From NCBI RefSeq assembly GCF_928381405.1, contig NZ_CAKMSB010000009.1, positions 47,369 to 111,368 on the forward strand: a DNA stretch of 64,000 nucleotides, given 5' to 3'. Shown here in pieces: positions 35,751 to 42,186 of this stretch. The position numbers and the translations under genes are program-made. Position 1 is the first letter of the stretch. Every line of letters begins with the position of its first letter. The notes under the pieces are model-generated. The model was not told the DNA's origin. It did no database searches and saw nothing but the letters and a program-made list of their open reading frames with translations. The DNA comes from Rothia nasisuis (lineage in GTDB: Bacteria > Actinomycetota > Actinomycetes > Actinomycetales > Micrococcaceae).

Positions 35751-36069
35751 TCTGACCGCTCTGTTGCGTACTGTGCGCGCACCCTCATCGAGGAACACAT
35801 CGCAGAAACAGAATACGCTGCCAAACTCCATGCGAAAGTAAAGACAATCAAAAGCGGAGAACGTCGTGCTTAAACGGCAGAAGAAGCACGGAAAGAGCCA
35901 GAACTCTAATTCATGTCAGTCTCCTCTTGGAGCCTTACAGCCAGGACTGCATCAAAGCACTCAAAAAAGCTAGATAAGCCAACCCGACGTAGAATTATGG
36001 ACGCGCTTGACCGGCTTGCAGCGTCACCAACCCCACTGCATAGCACTCACCGGGAATTTACCGATAAGT
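35751..36069 (+). pseudogene. Decayed relBE-type toxin-antitoxin remnant
   Basis: The stretch is a clear copy of the intact pair at 36859-37380. The antitoxin lacks its first 29 or so codons, begins at SDRSVAYCARTLIEEHIAE and stops early at TAA 35871-35873, where the intact gene has a Tyr codon. In the toxin part an extra A (CTCAAAAAAGC against CTCAAAAAGC) shifts the frame, and about 110 bp are missing between AATTTACCG and AATTTATCG, short repeats that point to a slippage deletion. At the left edge the remnant is joined directly to the end of the 36331-36753 gene's homologue (FLKNK codons). It is not functional. Confidence 0.88.
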
Positions 36070-36217
36070 TAAGCTACCCATAGCTGGTTTCTTCGTGACC
36101 GGTGAGGGCGGGGTTGGGGTGGTCATGGTCGGTGACATGCCCGGGGTGAGACACACTTTTTGTCCTATAACCCCCTATAACCTAACCCTGAACTCAGCAA
36201 TGATGGGGAAAAGAAAA

Positions 36218-36250
36218 TCGCCCCGATCGGATTCAATCCGAACGGGGCGA
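36218..36250 (-). terminator. Original tRNA terminator, now next to the tRNA fragment
   Basis: TCGCCCCG and CGGGGCGA close a hairpin (with CGGAT/ATCCG inside) that ends leftward in TTTTCTTTT. The hairpin at 38698-38730 holds the same place next to the intact tRNA and shares its flanks (AAGAAAATCGCCCC, GCGACTTAT), but its stem differs. Confidence 0.7.
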
Positions 36251-36256
36251 CTTATG

Positions 36257-36298
36257 TGGTTGCGGGGGCAGGATTTGAACCTGCGGCCTCCGGGTTAT
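36257..36298 (-). pseudogene. Initiator tRNA 3' fragment (attachment-site copy)
   Basis: The 42 bp are identical to the 3' end of the initiator tRNA at 38740-38781, from the encoded CCA through the T arm and variable loop to the anticodon. Beyond this the likeness to the tRNA drops quickly (AAGCTACAGGGAACTG against GAGCTACCGAACTG). It has no tRNA promoter. It marks the far end of an inserted element. Confidence 0.85.
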
Positions 36299-36330
36299 CA
36301 GTCCCAAGCTACAGGGAACTGGTGAAGTAT

Positions 36331-36753
36331 CTACTTATTCTTCAAAAATTCTACTACGCATAGCCCGTAACTTGTGTGTGGCAGTTTATCGTTCCCCAGC
36401 CCGCCAGACTTTCCACGGAATCTCGCCAATGATTCTATTGACATGGAAAAAGAGATGCTGTGGTGATGCCACCATACAGGCTCAGTCCCCGGCCCACGCC
36501 AAAACCCTTGCACAATATAGACCTTTTTGGCATCTGGCCATGCGCCATGAAACCATATGTCACAAGGTTGCCCACTGTGCACATGCAAGCCATAGCCCTT
36601 TTCCCCAGTGCGCGCCTTCTGGTACACGCGATCAAGCCGAACAACATCAAGGTTGTTAGTGCGAACAAAACGTAAGTGCTGTTCAAGCTCTGCCCGTCTA
36701 CGGGCGCGACGCTTAGCTATCCCGAATGGGTCATCCCATTGAAACCCCATCAT
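36331..36753 (-). CDS. Protein of unknown function at the element's end
   Basis: The 140-residue protein has a basic N-terminal helix (IAKRRARRRAELEQHLRFV), then a Trp/His-rich beta-like part (GYGLHVHSGQPCDIWFHGAW, EPVWWHHHSISFSM). I do not recognise a family, and it has no signal peptide or membrane segment. The stop codon lies in the conserved end of the element (TAG at 36331-36333). The last codons (FLKNK) also survive in the decayed sibling at about 35735-35750, so both elements carried this gene in the same place. It is divergent from relB. Confidence 0.6.
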   Translation of the reverse strand: MMGFQWDDPFGIAKRRARRRAELEQHLRFVRTNNLDVVRLDRVYQKARTGEKGYGLHVHSGQPCDIWFHGAWPDAKKVYIVQGFWRGPGTEPVWWHHHSISFSMSIESLARFRGKSGGLGNDKLPHTSYGLCVVEFLKNK

Positions 36754-36846
36754 TCGCTTCTTTCTATGCGACGTAGTACGGAAATATTCAAGGGTTGTAT
36801 CTTCTAGTGATTCAACCTACTACTGTTCAGGCTAGCATGGATGTCA

Positions 36847-36852
36847 TACAAT
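36847..36852 (+). promoter_or_regulatory. -10 box of the relBE pair (leaderless)
   Basis: TACAAT ends 6 nt before ATG 36859. This spacing decides the start: the ATG at 36841 would lie before the transcript begins. Confidence 0.5.
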
Positions 36853-36858
36853 GAATAC

Positions 36859-37104
36859 ATGACTACAACAACCATATCGGACAGCGTACTCACCATCCGA
36901 GTCCCATCATCTCTTAAAGAGCGACTAGCCAACTTAGCAGCCGCATCTGACCGTTCTGTTGCTTACTGTGCACGCACCCTCATTGAGGAACACATCGCAG
37001 AAGCAGAATACGCCGCCGAGCTCCATGCAAAAGTAAAAGCAATCAAAAGCGGGGAACGTCGTGCTTACACAGTTGAAGAAGCACGGAAAGAACTAGGACT
37101 CTAA
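36859..37104 (+). CDS. RelB/CopG-like antitoxin (ribbon-helix-helix)
   Basis: With ATG 36859 the protein has 81 residues. Residues 1-50 (ISDSVLTIRVPSSLKERLANLAAASDRSVAYCARTLIEEHI) match a ribbon-helix-helix DNA-binding fold, and the charged C-terminal half (AEYAAELHAKVKAIKSGERRAYTVEEARKEL) would wrap the toxin. Such antitoxins repress their own operon. Three nt separate it from the toxin gene. A decayed copy lies about 1.1 kb to the left. Confidence 0.82.
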   Translation: MTTTTISDSVLTIRVPSSLKERLANLAAASDRSVAYCARTLIEEHIAEAEYAAELHAKVKAIKSGERRAYTVEEARKELGL

Positions 37105-37107
37105 TTT

Positions 37108-37380
37108 ATGTCAGCCTCCTCTTGGAGCCTTATCTATGACAAGGACTGCATCAAAGCACTCAAAAAGCTAGATAAACCAACCCGGCGTAGAATCATGGAC
37201 GCGCTCGACTGGCTTGCATCATCACCAACTCCACAAGCCCACTGCAAAGCGCTTACCGGGGAATTTACCGGCCTTTGGAGATACCGTATAGGTAACTACA
37301 GGGTCATCCTCGACCTTGACCAAGGTGAGCTCATCATCATTGCTCTTAACGCCGGTCATCGTTCTAAAATTTATCGATAA
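37108..37380 (+). CDS. RelE/ParE-family toxin
   Basis: The 90-residue protein has the family pattern: SLIYDKDCIKALKKLDKPTRRRIMDALDWL at the start, then a KALTGEFTGLWRYRIGNYRVILDLD core with the basic Arg pair, and a C-terminal LIIIALNAGHRSKIYR. The core and C-terminal basic residues fit an mRNA interferase of RelE type. It is co-transcribed with the antitoxin. Its stop codon (37378-37380) already lies in the arm of a long hairpin. Confidence 0.88.
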   Translation: MSASSWSLIYDKDCIKALKKLDKPTRRRIMDALDWLASSPTPQAHCKALTGEFTGLWRYRIGNYRVILDLDQGELIIIALNAGHRSKIYR

Positions 37381-37458
37381 GTCCAGGTACTCACAGCACC
37401 AGTTGCACCTACAGAAAATCTAATTTGTAGAAAGGTCATCACGTGAGTACCTGGACTT
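37379..37458. terminator. Long inverted repeat between relE and the rep-like gene
   Basis: AAGTCCAGGTACTCAC (37379-37394) and GTGAGTACCTGGACTT (37443-37458) are perfect 16-base arms around 48 nt, which contain a further CTACA/TGTAG pair. The left arm starts in the relE stop codon, and the right arm ends 1 nt before the stop of the rep-like 3' frame. It probably terminates both convergent units, though it has no strong T run. Confidence 0.7.
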
Positions 37459-37515
37459 CTTACATATCACTGGGATAGTCCGCGCGCGTTCCTATTAAGG
37501 CAGTCCCCTCTGCTT

Positions 37516-37626
37516 GTGCCAGAGTGGCACCTAAGTCGTGCCGTTCTGGCACCCAGCTATCATTAGGTGTCAGAGTGGAACCTAGTTTCTGACTAGGAGT
37601 TTCATAGCTAGGTGCCAGAGTGGCAC
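37516..37626. repeat. Four dyad iterons, possible replication origin
   Basis: Four 15-bp units with the form GTGCCA-GAG-TGGCAC stand at 37516-37530, 37538-37552 (GTGCCGTTCTGGCAC), 37567-37581 (GTGTCAGAGTGGAAC) and 37612-37626. The last lies in a longer palindrome (37608-37630). Start-to-start spacing is 22, 29 and 45 bp. They lie inside the 3' part of the initiator-like gene, as iterons do in lambda O. Confidence 0.75.
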
Positions 37627-37643
37627 CTAGTGTAAGACCTGAG

Positions 37644-37652
37644 TTATCCACA
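37644..37652 (+). promoter_or_regulatory. DnaA box next to the iterons
   Basis: TTATCCACA is a perfect match to the strong DnaA-box consensus and lies 17 nt from the last iteron, which supports an origin here. Confidence 0.6.
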
Positions 37653-37655
37653 GCC

Positions 37656-38054
37656 TCAGTTGCATACTCCCCCCTCAATGGGTGCTCCATAATGAGCCTG
37701 ACCTGCCTTGTGAATCTGCTTCAACGTCTTGAGGGTGCGCCAAGGAATTTTAGTGCCAGTATTGTAAAGATGCAGAACGATGAGGTCAGTCGGACGTCCA
37801 CCAAACCCCTTGTACGGGCGGCGCTCACGGTGGAGCAAGTCAGCCTCTTCAAATTCCTTTAGCGTGCGGATGACGGTACGCTTACCGGCAGCTGTTTCGT
37901 GCATTATGAAGGCAACACCCTTATCGCCCTCATGGTCTGCAATGTAGCCGTCATCATCGGCCTGCTCTGCAAGAAATCGCAAAATTGCTGTGCGAGCAAC
38001 AGCGCCATTTTCAAACTCATGAGTTCGAGCCCATTCAAGTGCTTTACTGCTCAT
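37656..38054 (-). CDS. Winged-helix replication-initiator-like protein (probably frameshifted)
   Basis: The 132-residue frame codes for a helix-turn-helix domain like the N-terminal part of phage and plasmid replication proteins: SKALEWARTHEFENGAVARTAILRFLAEQADDDGYIADHEG followed by TAAGKRTVIRTLKEFEEADLLHRERRPYKGFGGRPTDLIVL, a recognition helix plus wing. It then ends at HYGAPIEGGVCN. The following frame continues the gene if the G6 run at 37669-37674 loses one base. It starts with an ATG that overlaps the stop of the HTH gene upstream by 4 nt. The role in replication is inferred from the fold, the iterons and the DnaA box. Confidence 0.6.
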   Translation of the reverse strand: MSSKALEWARTHEFENGAVARTAILRFLAEQADDDGYIADHEGDKGVAFIMHETAAGKRTVIRTLKEFEEADLLHRERRPYKGFGGRPTDLIVLHLYNTGTKIPWRTLKTLKQIHKAGQAHYGAPIEGGVCN

Positions 38055-38299
38055 TGGGCACCCACGGCTTCCTGATGTTGCACAGGTGTGGCATCAACTC
38101 TAAGGAGTTCACAAAGCTCTGTCTCTAGTACTAAAGCCGCTAGCTCTACTTCCTTTACCCGCCATTCAACACGGCCACTCAATCTGTTTTGCAGAGCTGG
38201 CAGTGTCATGCCGAGACGGTCGGCCAGGATTCTTTGAGTAGTTTTGCGCCGCAAGATGGAGACGCGGATGTTGGTTGAGATTACTTCCTCAATGTCCAT
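38051..38299 (-). CDS. Small HTH regulator (Cro/CI-like) of the element
   Basis: The 82-residue protein has one helix-turn-helix, TTQRILADRLGMTLPALQNRLSG (about residues 20-42), and a hydrophobic C-terminal helix pair (VKEVELAALVLETELCELL). It is coupled to the initiator-like gene and divergent from a second HTH gene, with which it shares the RR-TQ-LG-A-RL-G pattern. It probably controls copy number or lysogeny-like maintenance of the element. Confidence 0.7.
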   Translation of the reverse strand: MDIEEVISTNIRVSILRRKTTQRILADRLGMTLPALQNRLSGRVEWRVKEVELAALVLETELCELLRVDATPVQHQEAVGAQ

Positions 38300-38374
38300 G
38301 AAACATAGATTACGTTATTTCGACGTAATGCACAACAAGATATATGTCTTTTCAATATATTTACTTCATGTTTC
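38300..38374. promoter_or_regulatory. Operator/promoter region between the divergent HTH genes
   Basis: This very AT-rich stretch holds two inverted repeats: GAAACAT (38300-38306) with ATGTTTC (38368-38374), and ATTACGT (38309-38315) with ACGTAAT (38323-38329). Both are likely operator half-sites for the HTH proteins encoded on each side. Confidence 0.5.
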
Positions 38375-38411
38375 AATTGGTTTTTTCTCTCCACGCTGTA
38401 GGATCATCTTT

Positions 38412-38783
38412 ATGGAAACTACAACACTTACAGCAGATATAGCTTTGGCCGCAGAGGTTCGTGCATGGATGGGTCGCCGGCAGGTAACGCAGACAAAATT
38501 AGGTAAAATTCTGGGAGTCCCCCAGGCCAGTATCTACAGACGCCTAAAGGGTGAGATTAGTTTTAGCTTTAATGAATTACTCATCATCGCCTCATATTTT
38601 GGGATTACCGTGGCTGAACTTGTGGGCTCCGCCCTGTTAAATGCAAAAAGCCCCGCCCCCTTGCAGGTATCACAAGAAGGAAGGGCTAAAAAGAAAATCG
38701 CCCCTGTGGAACTAGTTCCATCAGGAGCGACTTATCAAGTGGTTGCGGGGGCAGGATTTGAACCTGCGGCCTCCGGGTTATGA
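38412..38783 (+). CDS. XRE-type HTH regulator whose frame runs into the tRNA
   Basis: From ATG 38412 the protein has 123 residues. Residues 12-70 form an XRE helix-turn-helix (VTQTKLGKILGVPQASIYRRLKG, then ISFSFNELLIIASYFGITVAELV). The last 30 or so codons read through the tRNA terminator hairpin and antisense through the 3' end of the tRNA, giving the well-known artefact phrase GAGFEPAASGL and a stop inside the tRNA gene. The true end may have been lost on insertion. It is divergent from the other HTH gene. Confidence 0.65.
   Translation: METTTLTADIALAAEVRAWMGRRQVTQTKLGKILGVPQASIYRRLKGEISFSFNELLIIASYFGITVAELVGSALLNAKSPAPLQVSQEGRAKKKIAPVELVPSGATYQVVAGAGFEPAASGL
38698..38730 (-). terminator. 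Terminator of the initiator tRNA
   Basis: TCGCCCCTG and CAGGAGCGA close a hairpin, with GGAAC/GTTCC inside, followed leftward by TTTTCTTTTT. It lies 9 nt past the tRNA CCA end and inside the element. It parallels the hairpin at 36218-36250. Confidence 0.75.
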
Positions 38784-38816
38784 GCCCGGCGAGCTACCGA
38801 ACTGCTCCACCCCGCG
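38740..38816 (-). tRNA. Initiator tRNA-fMet (anticodon CAU)
   Basis: The 77-nt leftward sequence folds as a cloverleaf: acceptor CGCGGGG with CCCCGC and unpaired C1/A72, as in initiators, a D arm with GGTAGCTCG, anticodon arm CCGGG-CTCATAA-CCCGG with three GC pairs, a T arm GCAGG-TTCAAAT-CCTGC, and an encoded CCA. The three GC pairs at the anticodon stem and the C1-A72 mismatch mark it as the initiator. It serves as the attachment site of the element described here. Confidence 0.95.
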
Positions 38817-38828
38817 GCGACTCATACA

Positions 38829-38857
38829 ACTATACGCAGAAGTTTATCTATAGGCAA
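38829..38857 (-). promoter_or_regulatory. Promoter of the initiator tRNA
   Basis: Leftward, TTGCCT (38857-38852) and TATAGT (38834-38829) are separated by exactly 17 nt, and the tRNA begins 12 nt after the -10. Confidence 0.8.
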
Positions 38858-38893
38858 GCCACATCCTGCTGTTGTGAGGTACTCTACACGGCC

Positions 38894-38923
38894 GGGCGCT
38901 ATCACCCGCGGGTGATAGCGCCC
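38894..38923. terminator. Terminator after the UPF0182 gene
   Basis: GGGCGCTATCACCC (38894-38907) and its complement (38910-38923) form a perfect 14-bp stem with a two-base centre, 41 nt past the stop of the UPF0182 gene. Confidence 0.8.
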
Positions 38924-38963
38924 TCGTGCCCCCCAGCTGAAACTGCTGACCGATGCTCCTTTG

Positions 38964-41900
38964 CTAGTTAGAAGGTGACGGGGTAGGCGTTGCGTCGGTA
39001 GTAGCGGTTCCCTGCAGCCCTTCAGCATCAATAGCGCGTTGCAGAGCCTCATTGAGGCGGTTCTGAGCTTCGCCGTACGCTGCCCAGTCACCGGCTTTCA
39101 TCGCAGCGTCAGCGTCCTGCATAGCCGCACGAGCATCCTGCAATGCACTGGTCAAATCAGCCGAATCGACGGGGGGTGCTGTCTCGTCAGTCGCCTGAGC
39201 GGCCTCGGTTTCGTTAACGCCGGCATCTGTCGCAGTCTCTGCGCCGGAGGAACCGCTAAAGAGCTCGTCCAAGGCCTCCTCCAAGGTGGGAGCGAAGCCT
39301 ACCTTCTCGCCAAAGCCCACCAAGACACGGCGTAAGGAGGGGTAGGCGGCATCGCCAGAGGACTGCACATAGACCGGTTGCACATAGAGAATACCGCCGC
39401 CTACAGGCAGGGTGAGCAGGTTGCCGTTAATAACATCTGAGGCTCCCTGGCGTAGCAGGTTCAACTCGGTTGACACGGCTGTATCAGAATTGAACACGTT
39501 CTGAGCCTGGCCCGGCCCGGGAACAACAGATGAGCGGGGCAGCTCAAGCAGGGTAAGTTTTCCGTAGTCCTCGTGCTTCTCGCCGTCCTTGCCGGTACCG
39601 GCATCACCATTAGCAGAGAGGAAACCATACATCACGTTACGTGTGTTGGAGTCTGACTGCTGCGGGATGAAGCTAGTGGTCAACGAGAAAGCCGCTGATT
39701 CGGCACCGGGCATCTGCAGTGACATGTAGTAAGGAGGAAGGGGACGGCCAGACTCGTTAGTCGGATCATTAGGGATAGACCAGAGGTCATCACCCGCGTA
39801 CAAGCTGTTGGCATTAGTAACGTGGTAGGCATTCAGCACCTCACGCTGCACTTTAAACAAATCCTGGGGGTAGCGTACATGCTCAATGAGCGACGCGCTC
39901 ATCTCGCTGTAGGGGCGCACAGTCTCAGGGTACACCTTCTGCCAGCTCTTCAACACAGGGTCCTGGTCATCCCAGGCGTAAAGAGTCACCGAACCGTCGT
40001 AGGCGTTGACGGTTGCCTTGACCGAGTTACGAATGTAATTGACCTGCTTGTTAGGTAGGGCCTGAGAAACACCAGTTGCCGTTTCCGAGTCAGCGGTAGC
40101 GTTTTCAAGTTCCGCTGCCTGCGCGTAAGGGTACTGGTCGGAGGTGGTGTAAGCATCTACAATCCACAAGACCTGACCATCGATGATAGCCGGGTAAGGG
40201 TTGCCGTCAACAGTCAGGTAGGGCGCTACCTTTTTGACGCGATCTGAGGGATCTCGATTATAGAGAACCTGAGACTCAGGGCGTACAGCATCTGAGAGCA
40301 AAATATCTGAGGACTGGAATTTGATGGCGTAGGCCAGCCGGTTGAAGGCATTGCCGATATTGGGCCCACCGTTGCCGCTAAAGGTGTATTTGGCGTCTGA
40401 ACCAGACTGGTCATCAGCGGTCTGGGGGCGGTCAAGCTCCAGAGGCTCGTCCTCAGCAGCACCACCAACAATGGAGTAGTCAGGTGAAGACTGACCAAAG
40501 TAGATGCGGGGCTCGTAGTCGCCGCTGATAGCACCAGTCGCCTGAATACCTGACTGGATGAACTTAGGTTTACCATCAGCCTCAACCTGGTTGCCATAGG
40601 CAGCAATGACGCCAAACCCGTGAGTGTAGACCACATGCTGATTAACCCAGGACGACCCGGCGTTCTGAGCAGGGTTGAGCTCACGGGCCGCAATGACTGT
40701 GTCAGTTTCCGTTCCGTTGATGGAGTAACGGTCAACGGAGAGATTCTGCCCAAACTGGTAGTAGGGGCGGAACTGCTGTAGCTGAGCAAAGGCACCGGAA
40801 ACCACATTGGGGTCAAGCAGACGGATATTAGAAATAGTCTCACTCTCACCGCGCAGGGCACCGGCCTCAGTCGACGTGGTGGCATCGTAGTTCTGCACAT
40901 CGATGCTATCTAGCCCGTAGGCTACACGGGTAGCATCGATGTTGCGCTGGATGTAGGGGGCTTCGGTAGCCTGTTCGTTGGGTACTACCTGAAAGCGCTG
41001 AACGACCCAGGGGTAAAGACCACCGGCAACCAGTGAGGCAATCACGAGCACTACGGTGCCGATGATGGGTAGGCGGAAGTTTCCCTTGAAGGCTGCTACA
41101 ACGAAGAGGGCAGCCACCAGAAGCGAAGCCAGAGCCAAAATAGCGTTGACCGGAATAATGGCGTTGACGTCGCTGTACATAGCACCTGCCCAGGAGCCAG
41201 ACTGATCCTGAGTAGCGTTGTATCGGGCCAGCCAGAGGGTGATGGCACGCACCAGAATGAACAGGGCACCGAGCACAGCAAAGTGACGGCGGAAGTAGAC
41301 GGTGGTAGTCATACCCTTCTCGCTCACCATCAGCCCACCGTAGAAGTAGTGCATAGCGAGCGCCGCCATGGCCGAGAAGATGATGACGGTAGATAGCAGC
41401 CCGGCGATGAAGTTAAGGAAGGGCAGAGTAAAGAGGAAGTACCCTAGGTCTAGCCCAAACTCTGGGTCTGTAGCACCAAAAGGCTCACCGTTGAAGAAAA
41501 GCAGGACGGTTTCCCATTGGGTCATAGCGCCTGCACCCACAAAAGCTCCCAGCAATACGGGCACCAGGATGAGCATAGCCTTGCGCATCTTATCGATGCC
41601 TTGGCGGTAACGCTCCATGTTCTGGTTAAACAGGTCTTGAATATCTGCGTAAGGGCCCGGCAGGGGGTTGCCGTTCTCGTCAACCCGCGGACCGGCTGGG
41701 CGGCTGCGCGGGGTGGGGGCCTGGGGGGTGCCTCTCTTGTAGGCATAGTAGAGGCTGGCCCAGACGGCTAGGCCAGCTATGAGCGCGGCGGCTACAAAGA
41801 CGGCGGCTCGGGTCAGGTTCTGGGTAATGAATACCGTAAGGTAGCCTAGCTGGTCGTACCAGAGAATGTCGGTATAAACCTGGGTTGCGAAGACGAAGGC

Positions 41901-41999
41901 TACGATCAGTGCGGCAATAATTGCCACAGTGACCAGAAGAGGCCTGTTCTGTCGCCTGGGAGCGCGTGGTGTACGGGGAGGTGTGCTTCCGGTGCTCAC
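38964..41999 (-). CDS. UPF0182 family large membrane protein
   Basis: The 1011-residue protein has an N-terminal tail rich in Arg/Pro, seven or so membrane helices (about 20-350), and a large extracellular domain (about 360-900) with the conserved AQPYVQ-like YIQRNIDATRVAYGL and YTHGFG phrases. An acidic, Ala/Thr-rich C-terminal tail follows (about 930-1011). The family is found in actinobacteria, cyanobacteria and some others; its function is unknown. The GTG start is behind AAAGGA. The order with the PDZ-Lon gene matches mycobacteria. Confidence 0.92.
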   Translation of the reverse strand: MSTGSTPPRTPRAPRRQNRPLLVTVAIIAALIVAFVFATQVYTDILWYDQLGYLTVFITQNLTRAAVFVAAALIAGLAVWASLYYAYKRGTPQAPTPRSRPAGPRVDENGNPLPGPYADIQDLFNQNMERYRQGIDKMRKAMLILVPVLLGAFVGAGAMTQWETVLLFFNGEPFGATDPEFGLDLGYFLFTLPFLNFIAGLLSTVIIFSAMAALAMHYFYGGLMVSEKGMTTTVYFRRHFAVLGALFILVRAITLWLARYNATQDQSGSWAGAMYSDVNAIIPVNAILALASLLVAALFVVAAFKGNFRLPIIGTVVLVIASLVAGGLYPWVVQRFQVVPNEQATEAPYIQRNIDATRVAYGLDSIDVQNYDATTSTEAGALRGESETISNIRLLDPNVVSGAFAQLQQFRPYYQFGQNLSVDRYSINGTETDTVIAARELNPAQNAGSSWVNQHVVYTHGFGVIAAYGNQVEADGKPKFIQSGIQATGAISGDYEPRIYFGQSSPDYSIVGGAAEDEPLELDRPQTADDQSGSDAKYTFSGNGGPNIGNAFNRLAYAIKFQSSDILLSDAVRPESQVLYNRDPSDRVKKVAPYLTVDGNPYPAIIDGQVLWIVDAYTTSDQYPYAQAAELENATADSETATGVSQALPNKQVNYIRNSVKATVNAYDGSVTLYAWDDQDPVLKSWQKVYPETVRPYSEMSASLIEHVRYPQDLFKVQREVLNAYHVTNANSLYAGDDLWSIPNDPTNESGRPLPPYYMSLQMPGAESAAFSLTTSFIPQQSDSNTRNVMYGFLSANGDAGTGKDGEKHEDYGKLTLLELPRSSVVPGPGQAQNVFNSDTAVSTELNLLRQGASDVINGNLLTLPVGGGILYVQPVYVQSSGDAAYPSLRRVLVGFGEKVGFAPTLEEALDELFSGSSGAETATDAGVNETEAAQATDETAPPVDSADLTSALQDARAAMQDADAAMKAGDWAAYGEAQNRLNEALQRAIDAEGLQGTATTDATPTPSPSN

Positions 42000-42186
42000 G
42001 GGTTTCCTTTAGCTGTGTTTGATGTGTGCCGTGTAGGGCGGTTAGTCTGCTTGCACCCGAAGAAAAGATGGTGCAATTTATAACACACTATTGTGCCAAA
42101 GAAACCTGGGAGTTTCGAGAGCAGGCTGAGCTTTCAGCTCTCAGATAGCGCCTGTGACCGCATGATGAGAGACAGCGGGGCGGTAG

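Larger units (their letters stand above)
37460..37690 (-). pseudogene. 3' part of the rep-like gene in a shifted frame, carrying iterons
   Basis: This leftward frame (76 codons from an internal ATG) overlaps the end of the initiator-like gene in a different frame. Three of the four iterons are read in the same frame as LGATLA, LGSTLT and LGATLA repeats. The frame ends exactly at the 16-bp hairpin. If one G is removed from the G6 run at 37669-37674, the two frames join into a single protein of about 197 residues. So it is most likely the C-terminal half of the initiator, separated by a one-base insertion. Confidence 0.5.
36257..38739. mobile_element. Putative 2.4-kb tRNA-fMet-integrated element without integrase
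   Basis: The element is bounded by the 42-bp direct repeat of the tRNA 3' end (36257-36298 and 38740-38781) plus paralogous terminator hairpins. Inside are a gene of unknown function, relBE, a replication-initiator-like gene with iterons and a DnaA box, and two divergent HTH regulators. It is visibly AT-richer than its surroundings. No integrase, excisionase, relaxase or structural gene is seen, so it could move only with a helper or may be a fixed remnant. The intact tRNA keeps its chromosomal promoter at 38829-38857. Confidence 0.72.

Noticed and set aside
35508..35873. Rightward frame of 121 codons that ends in antitoxin-like sequence
   Set aside because: Only the last 43 or so codons match the antitoxin. 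The first part crosses the nested hairpins and the decayed tRNA fragment, so it is a chance fusion rather than a gene.
36095..36325. Rightward frame of 76 codons across the decayed element and the tRNA fragment
   Set aside because: Its end (RGQDLNLRPPGYQSQ) is the well-known product of reading antisense through a tRNA 3' end. It begins in non-coding remnant sequence and has no ribosome-binding site.
37516..37626. Four short repeats as a CRISPR array
   Set aside because: The units are 15-bp dyads with uneven spacing (22, 29, 45 bp) and gaps of only 7-30 nt. There are no cas genes. Iterons fit better.
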